Shown here piece by piece: positions 57,971-64,000 of a stretch of DNA of 64,000 bases; the stretch's first letter is position 1; the number at the start of each line of letters is the position of its first letter. The notes under the pieces were generated by a model. The model was not told the DNA's origin. It saw nothing but the letters and a program-made list of their open reading frames with translations, and searched no databases. The stretch comes from Hyphomicrobiales bacterium (GTDB taxonomy: Bacteria; Pseudomonadota; Alphaproteobacteria; Rhizobiales; Beijerinckiaceae). Made by a program: the position numbers and the translations under genes. Where the stretch lies: NCBI GenBank assembly GCA_900473415.1, contig UCLR01000009.1, positions 186,001 to 250,000 of the forward strand. The letters run 5' to 3'.

Positions 57971-58980
57971 CGGTCGATCAACACCTTCAGCGTCTCGAAG
58001 GCCATCGGGCGGCGGCCTTCCTCGATGTCATGGATCAGCGTGACCAGTGTCTCCAGCGCGGGCGTTGGAACCCCAACCTCGCGGCCGAGCACCGCGATGA
58101 TGCCGATCTGCGGGTCTACCTCGGTCTTGCGCTTGCGCACGGCGAGGTCCCGCCAAATGCCGGAGTGGGTCTTGGCCGTCTGCGAGGTGTAGTGCGCGAG
58201 CCAGCGGATCGTCTCGATCTGCGGACCTTCGGGTTTGCCCGGCGCGAACACCTTCGGGTCGAAGGCGCCGAAGCCGAGGCAGGCGACGCCGCGTTTCGCC
58301 GCAACCGCCGCAACCTCCCGCCCGAGCGCCAGCCAGACCGGAAGCCGCTCGGAATCGGCGAAGTTCGCCGCCATGGAATCGTCGGTCAGCGCCGTGCCGA
58401 ACAGCATGGCGCCATAGGCGAGCTTGCCCCAGAGATAGCCGAAGATGTTGTCGGTCAGGATCGCGTCGGGCTCGAACAGCTTGAGCAGCCGGTGCATCTC
58501 GGCGGCCCGCCCGCTCCTGCTGCCGTCGATCTCGCCGACGACCACGGCGCCGCGATTGCCGTAGAGGATCTCGCCCGGCCCCAGCCAGTCGGCGCCGAAG
58601 TTGACGAAGCAACCCATCGTGCGCCGCTCGCCGACCGCCCTGGCGATGGCGAGCTCGTTGAGGCCATTCTGGGCCGAGAGCACGAAGCCGTCCTCCGCCA
58701 GATGCGGGGCCAGAGCCGCCAGCGCGGCGTCCGTCGCGCCCGCCTTCACCGCGAGTACGATGCGTTGGTAGCGACCGGTCAGCTCCTCCGGCGTCACGGC
58801 CGGCACGACCTGCCGGAACTGCTCCACCGGGCCGGTGATCGAAAGCCCGCTTGTGCGGCAGGCTTCGACATGCTCGGCCACGATGTCGACCATCAGCACG
58901 GGGATGCCGGCGCGCGCCCAATAGGCGCCGAGCGTGCCGCCGATCGCGCCGGAGCCCCAGATCAGGATCGGCTCGCTCAT
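57943..58980 (-). CDS. Ketopantoate reductase (PanE/ApbA) family protein
   Basis: The 345-residue protein has the dinucleotide loop 'ILIWGSGAIGGTLGAYWARA' and the family's helical C-terminal half ('YLWGKLAYGAMLFGTALTDD' region with the catalytic lysine, and 'SGIWRDLAVRKRKTEVDPQI'). Because it lies in a catabolic/transport operon rather than with pan genes, it may act on another 2-keto acid. Its start overlaps the peptidase stop by four bases (ATGA). Confidence 0.88.
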   Translation of the reverse strand: MSEPILIWGSGAIGGTLGAYWARAGIPVLMVDIVAEHVEACRTSGLSITGPVEQFRQVVPAVTPEELTGRYQRIVLAVKAGATDAALAALAPHLAEDGFVLSAQNGLNELAIARAVGERRTMGCFVNFGADWLGPGEILYGNRGAVVVGEIDGSRSGRAAEMHRLLKLFEPDAILTDNIFGYLWGKLAYGAMLFGTALTDDSMAANFADSERLPVWLALGREVAAVAAKRGVACLGFGAFDPKVFAPGKPEGPQIETIRWLAHYTSQTAKTHSGIWRDLAVRKRKTEVDPQIGIIAVLGREVGVPTPALETLVTLIHDIEEGRRPMAFETLKVLIDRCRSVSTTA

Positions 58981-59927
58981 GCCGCCTGCCCGGCCATCTC
59001 GACATCGCCATGGGTGGCGACATGGATAAGCCCGTCCGGCGTCACCCAGCCGCGATACATGCCCTGCGTGTTGTAGGGCGCGACGATGGAACCGTCGGCT
59101 CCGACCGCGACGAGGCCCGCGCCGATCCGGTGGGCCGAAAGCTCGTCCAGCACGGCCTGCGTCGCGGCTTCGAGCGAAAGGCCCTTGTAGGCGATCAGCG
59201 ACGCGATCTCGTGGCCGACGCAGTAGCGGATGAAATACTCGCCCTTGCCCGTGCCGGAAACGGCGCAGCGCCCGTCGCGGGCATAGGTGCCGGCGCCGAT
59301 GATCGGGGAATCGCCGACGCGCCCCACCGGCTTGTTGGTATAGCCACCGGTCGAGGTCGCGGCGGCCAGATGGCCGTGAACGTCGCAGGCGACGGCGCCG
59401 ACCGTACCGTGCTTCTCGGCCTCGCCCGCCTCGGCGGCCGTGCCGACAATCTCGCGGATCTTCATCGAGGCGAGGTTGTTGCGCCGGCGTTCGGTCGAGA
59501 AATACGCATTCGGGACCGTGTCGATGCCCTCATGGTCGGCAAAGGCGTCGGCGGCGGGGCCGGCCAGCAGCAACGGGTCGCCGCGCTGCATCAGAGCCTT
59601 GGCGGCGGTGACGGGGTTCTTGATGCGCCTGGCGGCGCAGATGGCGCCGGCGGCCAGCGTCGCGCCGTCCATGATCGAGGCGTCGAGCTCATGCTCGCCA
59701 TCGGTGTTGAAGGCGGCGCCATGGCCCGCGTTGAAATGGTGCGAATTCTCCATGACCCGCACGGAGGCCTCGACGGCGTCGACCGCCGGTCCGCCCTTCG
59801 ACAGGACCGCCCAGCCCGCCCGCAGCGAGGCGGCGAGATCGGCGCGGGCCGCGGCCCATTCGGCCGGGGTCATTTCGGATTTGGGAAGCGTGCCGCAGCC
59901 GCCATGGATGGCAAGGGCGAGAGTCAT
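58977..59927 (-). CDS. Isoaspartyl peptidase/L-asparaginase (Ntn hydrolase)
   Basis: The 316-residue proenzyme cuts itself before the nucleophile threonine in 'KHGTVGAVACD' to give two subunits. The opening 'LALAIHGGCGTLPKSEM' and 'SVRVMENSHHFNAGHGAAFN' are typical. It hydrolyses beta-aspartyl peptides or asparagine. It starts the run of overlapping enzymes in the operon and is 121 bases downstream of the binding protein. This suggests imported substrates with an isopeptide or amide bond. Confidence 0.92.
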   Translation of the reverse strand: MTLALAIHGGCGTLPKSEMTPAEWAAARADLAASLRAGWAVLSKGGPAVDAVEASVRVMENSHHFNAGHGAAFNTDGEHELDASIMDGATLAAGAICAARRIKNPVTAAKALMQRGDPLLLAGPAADAFADHEGIDTVPNAYFSTERRRNNLASMKIREIVGTAAEAGEAEKHGTVGAVACDVHGHLAAATSTGGYTNKPVGRVGDSPIIGAGTYARDGRCAVSGTGKGEYFIRYCVGHEIASLIAYKGLSLEAATQAVLDELSAHRIGAGLVAVGADGSIVAPYNTQGMYRGWVTPDGLIHVATHGDVEMAGQAA

Positions 59928-59995
59928 CGGAAACCTCGGGAATGATCGTCTTCTGCCTTCGAATCGAAGGTGTCTGCGGAGCAGGCGGGTGAGGA

Positions 59996-60027
59996 AGCGA
60001 CGCCCGGGGCGATGCCCGGGCGTCGCT
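59996..60027 (-). terminator. Strong stem-loop after the binding-protein gene
   Basis: Thirteen-base perfect arms AGCGACGCCCGGG (59996-60008) and CCCGGGCGTCGCT (60015-60027) around GCGATG, 22 bases after the binding-protein stop. It lacks a T-run, so it probably stabilises the upstream mRNA or gives partial termination before the enzyme genes. Confidence 0.75.
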
Positions 60028-60048
60028 CATGCACCGTCGCGCCGAGCC

Positions 60049-61641
60049 TCATTTCTTCGCGGGCTTGATGTCCATCGCCAGCGTGTCCTCGTCGACGCGC
60101 GGATTGATCGTCACCTTGTCCTTCTGCATCGCCCAGGCCGAACCGACGGCGGTGATCGCCAGGCGGGGGCGATCCTTGGCGACGATCGCCGCGACGTCGG
60201 AGAGCATCTTGTTGCGCTTGGCCTCGTCCATCTCGACGGCGGCGTTCTCGATCAGCTTGTCGACCTCGGCGTTCTTGTAGCCGAGCAGGTTGAAGGCGCC
60301 GAGCTTCTTGGCCGGCTCGTTGGAATGCACCAGCGAGGACAGGGTGTAGTTCGCCTCGCCCGTCAGCGTGCCCCAGCCGGACATCGCCACGGAATATTCG
60401 GCCCGCGCGCGCGCCGGGAAGAAGACGGCGCCCGGCTGGGCGTTGGCGTTCACATCGATGCCGATGCGCGCCAGCATCTGCGCGATCGAGGTGCCGACCT
60501 GGCGATCGCCCGGCAGGCGGTCATTGGTGAAGGAGAAGGTAATCTTGAAGCCGTTCGCATAGCCGGCTTCCTCGAGCAGCTTCTTCGCCTTGGCGATGTC
60601 GGGCTTCAGCGCCGGCAGGCTCTTGTTGAAGCCGGCGATGGTCGGCGTGACGAGCTGATTGCCGGGCGAACCGAGGCCTTCCATCGCGATCTCGGCCAGC
60701 GCCGGCCGGTCGATGGCGAGGTCGATCGCCTCGCGCACCTTGGCGTCCTGCAGCGGGTTCTTCGGCAGGGCCGAACCATCCTTGGCGGTGACCTGCGGCG
60801 CCTTGTCCCGGAGGTCGAGCTCCAGGTTGAAGAGATAGACGGTCTCGATGGTTGAGACGGAGAGCTTGGCGTCGCGCTTCAGCGTCGGCACGTCGGAGGC
60901 CGGCGCGCGCACGATCAGGTCGACCTGGCCGGCCTTGAGCTGCGCCACGCGGGCGGCGTCGTTCGGCAGCTCCTTGCGGACATGGCGGGCCCACGGCTCC
61001 TTCGGACCCCAGTAGCCGTCGAAGCGCTCCAGCACGAGCTGGTCCTTCGGCGTCCAGGAGACGAATTTGTAGGGGCCGGTGCCGACCGCGGCCTTGCCGG
61101 TGTTGAAGGCCTCGTTGGCGCTGTCCTTGGTCAGGCCGGCGGCAGCCTTGTGCGAGACGATGAAGAGGCGGATGAAGTCGTTCGGCAGGTTCGGTGCCGG
61201 CCCGTCGGTGACGACCTGCACCGTCAGCGGATCGACGATCTTCACCTCCTTGACGCGGCGGACATAGATCGTCGTCGGGTTCGGGCCGGCGACCGTCGGG
61301 ATGCGCTCGATCGAGAACTTGACGTCCTCGGCGGTGAAGTCCGAGCCGTCATGGAACTTGACTCCGGAGCGCAGCTTGAACTCCCAGACATCCGGCGCGA
61401 TCGCCTTCCAGCTCGTCGCCAGACGCGGCTCGAGCTGCAGCTTGTCGCCGGACCAGATCAGGGTGTCGAAGACATGCTTCAGCGCCTCGGCATGGGTACC
61501 CGTCGCCGTGTAGTGCGGGTCGATGGATTCGGGGCCGGCGCGTACGCCGATCGTCAGCGTCTGCGCGAGCGCTCCGGTGGAGAGGGCCGTGCCGATCAGC
61601 GCGGCATAGGCCGCAAGGCGGAAGCTGCGGGCGAAAGTCAT
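60049..61641 (-). CDS. ABC transporter substrate-binding protein, family 5
   Basis: This 530-residue periplasmic protein has a signal peptide ('MTFARSFRLAAYAALIGTAL', cleavage after 'GALAQ') and the SBP_bac_5 pattern ('IWSGDKLQLEPRLATSWKAI', 'GSDFTAEDVKFSIERI'). It supplies substrate to a peptide-type importer, probably the one whose permease starts at 63065. It follows marR with a four-base overlap, so regulator and binding protein are co-translated. Confidence 0.93.
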   Translation of the reverse strand: MTFARSFRLAAYAALIGTALSTGALAQTLTIGVRAGPESIDPHYTATGTHAEALKHVFDTLIWSGDKLQLEPRLATSWKAIAPDVWEFKLRSGVKFHDGSDFTAEDVKFSIERIPTVAGPNPTTIYVRRVKEVKIVDPLTVQVVTDGPAPNLPNDFIRLFIVSHKAAAGLTKDSANEAFNTGKAAVGTGPYKFVSWTPKDQLVLERFDGYWGPKEPWARHVRKELPNDAARVAQLKAGQVDLIVRAPASDVPTLKRDAKLSVSTIETVYLFNLELDLRDKAPQVTAKDGSALPKNPLQDAKVREAIDLAIDRPALAEIAMEGLGSPGNQLVTPTIAGFNKSLPALKPDIAKAKKLLEEAGYANGFKITFSFTNDRLPGDRQVGTSIAQMLARIGIDVNANAQPGAVFFPARARAEYSVAMSGWGTLTGEANYTLSSLVHSNEPAKKLGAFNLLGYKNAEVDKLIENAAVEMDEAKRNKMLSDVAAIVAKDRPRLAITAVGSAWAMQKDKVTINPRVDEDTLAMDIKPAKK

Positions 61642-62189
61642 GATGTTGTCCCCTCTTGTTCGAGTTCATTTGGCCATGTGGGCGAGGCGATGACGAGCTT
61701 GTCCATCAGCACGCAGAGCTGGCGCTGCTCCTCCTCGGTGAGGCAGCCGAGCATCGTGTCCTGGTGATGCACCATCAGCGGCATCGTCTCGTTGAAGATC
61801 TTCCGTCCCGCTGCGGTCAGGTGCAGCACGTAGCTGCGCAGGTCGCTCGGGTCCGTCTCGCGCTTGAGCAGGCGCCGCTGCAGGAGCTTCTGCACGGCGC
61901 GCGAGAGCGTGTTCTTCGGCAGGCCGGAGGAGGCGACGATGTTCTTGGCCGCCACGCCTTCTCGAAGCCCCACGGCATAGAGCGCGACGAATTCCGGCCG
62001 CACGAGCCCGTAGCGGGTCTCGATCCAGCGATAGACCGGGTCATTGAAGCGGAAGGCGACGAAATTCAGCCGGAACGACAGCCAGCAAGGGTTGTTCCAG
62101 AGCTTGGTGACGGTCAGCGGATCGAGGCCGCCAAGCGCCCCCTCGCGCTCCGGGTCGACAGGCGAAACAGAGGTCGGCGAGCGCCCCAT
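61638..62189 (-). CDS. MarR family transcriptional regulator
   Basis: The 183-residue regulator has the winged helix of MarR proteins: 'VALYAVGLREGVAAKNIVAS', 'SGLPKNTLSRAVQKLLQRRL' (recognition helix) and the wing 'LLKRETDPSDLRSYVLHLTA'. It is the first gene of the leftward operon and overlaps the binding-protein gene. The palindrome 21 bases before its start is a likely site for autoregulation and control of the divergent genes. Confidence 0.93.
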   Translation of the reverse strand: MGRSPTSVSPVDPEREGALGGLDPLTVTKLWNNPCWLSFRLNFVAFRFNDPVYRWIETRYGLVRPEFVALYAVGLREGVAAKNIVASSGLPKNTLSRAVQKLLQRRLLKRETDPSDLRSYVLHLTAAGRKIFNETMPLMVHHQDTMLGCLTEEEQRQLCVLMDKLVIASPTWPNELEQEGTTS

Positions 62190-62209
62190 GCGAGATCTCT
62201 CGGCCAGTT

Positions 62210-62225
62210 AGTTCCAAATGGAACT
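62210..62225. promoter_or_regulatory. MarR-type palindromic operator AGTTCCAAATGGAACT
   Basis: A 16-base near-perfect palindrome (seven-base arms AGTTCCA/TGGAACT around AA) lies 21 bases before marR, in the 151-base gap between the divergent marR and creatininase-family genes. Position, symmetry and length fit MarR sites. The binding itself is inferred. Confidence 0.75.
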
Positions 62226-62340
62226 TGACGCTCTCCAACACCAGAGTCAAGGATAACCTAAGCGGCGTCGCCGTGGGAGATTTTGCGTTTCGGCCGGCTA
62301 TTCGCCGTCGCCTGCCAATCGTTGAAGCAAGGATCGCGCC

Positions 62341-63042
62341 GTGCGTGTCGCCGAGATGAACTGGATGCAGATCGAGGCCCAGGCGAAACGGGACGATCGC
62401 TGTGTCCTGCCGCTCGGCAGCGTCGAACAGCACGCCTATCTCAGCCTGGCGACCGATGTGATCCTGTCCGAGCGCGTTGCGCAAGAGGCGGCCGAGCCGC
62501 TTGGCATCCCAGTCTTCCCCGTATTGGCCTATGGCATGACGCCGGGCTTCCTCGCTTTCCCGGGCAGCATCTCGCTGCGCCTGAGCACCTATGCCGCGCT
62601 GCTGGAGGACATCTTCGAGGGCTTCTACCGCTCGGGCTTCCGCCGGATCGTGCTGGTCAACGGCCATGGCGGCAATTCGCCGGCGCTGAACTTCGCCACC
62701 GAGTGGCTCGGCCGACACCCTGATGCCGCCGTCCGGTTGCACAACTGGTGGGCGGCGCCGCAATTCCAGGCGGCGGTCAAGGCGATCGACCCCGCGGCCT
62801 CCCATGCCTCCTGGATGGAGAATTTCCCCTGGACGCGGCTCGAAGGCGTGTCCCTGCCCGACACGCCGAAGGCGCCCTTCATCCCCGCTCAGTATCAGGC
62901 GGCGAGCCCGAAGCGCCGGCGCGAGATCATCGGCGACGGCAATTTCCACGGCCTCTACCAGCGGCCCGACGAGGAGATGCTGCGGGTCTGGCAGGTCGGC
63001 GTCGAGGAGACGCGCGCGGCGATGGTCGAGAACTGGCCGTGA
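62341..63042 (+). CDS. Creatininase family amidohydrolase
   Basis: This 233-residue metal-dependent amidase resembles creatininase and MftE-like hydrolases. The motifs are 'CVLPLGSVEQHAYLSLATD' (Glu, His and Asp metal ligands) and 'RIVLVNGHGGNSPALNFATE' (metal histidine). The usual EQHGPHLP is changed to EQHAYLS. Substrates of the family are cyclic or linear amides. It begins the rightward half of the divergent locus. The start is GTG at 62341, with ATG 62356 an alternative. Confidence 0.9.
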   Translation: MRVAEMNWMQIEAQAKRDDRCVLPLGSVEQHAYLSLATDVILSERVAQEAAEPLGIPVFPVLAYGMTPGFLAFPGSISLRLSTYAALLEDIFEGFYRSGFRRIVLVNGHGGNSPALNFATEWLGRHPDAAVRLHNWWAAPQFQAAVKAIDPAASHASWMENFPWTRLEGVSLPDTPKAPFIPAQYQAASPKRRREIIGDGNFHGLYQRPDEEMLRVWQVGVEETRAAMVENWP

Positions 63043-63064
63043 AGCACCGCTCCGGGACCGGCAG

Positions 63065-64000
63065 ATGCTAGGCCACGTCGCCATCCGCCTGCTGCAGGCG
63101 CTCGTCGTCATGCTCGTCATGTCGGCGCTGGTCTTCGTCGGGGTCTATGCGATCGGCAACCCGATCGACGTGCTGATCGGCCCGGATGTCAGCCAGGAGC
63201 TGCGCCTGCAGACCATAGCCCGCTACGGGCTCGATCGGCCGCTTTGGGAGCAGTACTTCACCTTCCTCGCCCGCGTGCTGCACGGCGATTTCGGCCGGTC
63301 CTTCGTCTTCGGCATGCCGGTGATGGAGCTGATCCTGTCGCGCCTGCCGGCGACGCTGGAGCTGACGCTGGCGGCGGTCCTCGGCGCGGCGCTGATCGGC
63401 ATCCCGGCGGGCATCTATGCCGGCTACAGGCCGGACGGCTGGGCCGCCAAGCTGATCATGACCGTCTCGATCCTCGGCTTCTCGGTGCCGACCTTCTGGA
63501 TCGGCCTCGTGCTGATCATGGTCTTCGCGGTCGAGCTGCAATGGCTGCCAGCCGGAGGGCGGGGCGAGACCGTGCCGATCTTCGGAGTCGAGTGGAGCTT
63601 CCTGACCGCGAACGGGTTGAGCCATCTCCTGCTGCCGGCGCTGAACCTCGCTTTCTTCAAGCTCGCCTTGATGACGCGTCTCGCCCGGGCCGGCACCCGC
63701 GAGACGATGCTGACCGACACGGTGAAGTTCGCCCGCGCCGCCGGCCTGTCGGAATGGACCGTGCTGCGCCGGCATGTGCTGCGGCTGATCGCGATCCCGC
63801 TCGTCACGGTCTTCGGCCTCGAATTCGCCTCGACGCTCGCCTTCGCCGTGGTCACCGAGACGATTTTCTCCTGGCCCGGCATCGGCAAGCTGATCATCGA
63901 CTCGATCCAGTCGCTCGATCGGCCGGTGATGGTCGCCTATCTGATGCTCGTCGCCTTCGTCTTCATCACCATCAATTTCCTCGTCGATCTCGCCTATGTC
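63065..64000 (+). CDS. ABC transporter permease, DppB/OppB type (5' part, runs off window)
   Basis: The frame is open from ATG 63065 to the end of the window (312 codons). It shows the first span of DppB-like permeases ('LLQALVVMLVMSALVFVGVY'), the conserved 'RYGLDRPLWEQYFTFLARVL' and 'HGDFGRSF' blocks, and the EAA loop 'YVKF'-like 'FARAAGLSEWTVLRRHVLR'. Five to six spans are complete; the last is cut. It lies 22 bases after the creatininase-family gene. Other subunits (DppC, ATPases) probably follow. It pairs with the binding protein at 60049. Confidence 0.94.
   Translation, partial: MLGHVAIRLLQALVVMLVMSALVFVGVYAIGNPIDVLIGPDVSQELRLQTIARYGLDRPLWEQYFTFLARVLHGDFGRSFVFGMPVMELILSRLPATLELTLAAVLGAALIGIPAGIYAGYRPDGWAAKLIMTVSILGFSVPTFWIGLVLIMVFAVELQWLPAGGRGETVPIFGVEWSFLTANGLSHLLLPALNLAFFKLALMTRLARAGTRETMLTDTVKFARAAGLSEWTVLRRHVLRLIAIPLVTVFGLEFASTLAFAVVTETIFSWPGIGKLIIDSIQSLDRPVMVAYLMLVAFVFITINFLVDLAYV

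Overview
The window is 64 kb of GC-rich, gene-dense bacterial chromosome. Gene content points to an alphaproteobacterium of the order Hyphomicrobiales, most like Bosea and relatives. The main evidence is a complete PhyR-NepR-EcfG general stress response locus, HWE/HRxxN-type histidine kinases, a dnaA gene next to rpsT, and DUF992 and TAXI-type proteins. The genus is inferred from overall likeness, not proven. I see no tRNA, rRNA, CRISPR array, prophage or complete insertion sequence.

Layout. 0-3.5 kb: the end of a peptide-type ABC importer (permease, binding protein) and a metal-dependent amidohydrolase. 3.6-14.6 kb: housekeeping and envelope genes (SCO1 protein, a membrane glycosyltransferase, a SIMPL protein, trpF-trpB, a TAXI-type protein, typA, a universal stress protein, an aldo/keto reductase). 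14.7-17.8 kb: polA. 17.8-28 kb: a general stress response island with phyR, nepR, ecfG and a sensor kinase at its core. Small membrane or secreted proteins, a CHASE3 kinase, a lone receiver protein and a transglutaminase surround the core. Most transcription units here start behind a motif matching the EcfG promoter (GGAAC, 16-17 bases, CGTT). 28-34 kb: a PmtA-like methyltransferase, a diguanylate cyclase, glutaminase, a YbaK deacylase, and a metallophosphoesterase overlapping a Ser/Thr kinase-UspA fusion.

34-45.6 kb: the replication block on the minus strand, in transcription order rpsT, dnaA, dnaN, recF, a LysE-type exporter gene broken by an in-frame stop, recQ, a PAS-like/GGDEF protein and gyrB. 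45.7-55.3 kb: threonine dehydratase, enoyl-CoA hydratase, a long non-coding stretch with repeats and possible RNA structure, an ATP-grasp ligase, a membrane protein, mutM, ubiE-ubiB (ubiquinone synthesis) and AMP nucleosidase. 55.4-57 kb: an SRPBCC / DUF1579 / VOC operon behind a palindrome, with no regulator gene nearby. 57-64 kb: a divergent catabolic and transport locus. A MarR regulator, a binding protein, an isoaspartyl peptidase, a ketopantoate-reductase-like enzyme and an SDR run leftward. A creatininase-family amidohydrolase and an ABC permease run rightward from a shared control region with a MarR-type palindrome.

The most notable signal is the set of eight EcfG-type promoter motifs within about 10 kb. 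They let the core regulators, two tiny ORFs and several uncharacterised membrane proteins be read as one stress regulon, and they support small genes that would otherwise be doubtful. Also worth a look are a PhyK-position kinase whose ATP-binding domain looks degenerate, the kinase-UspA fusion coupled to a phosphoesterase, the nonsense-interrupted lysE gene, and the structured non-coding region at 47.6-48.5 kb.
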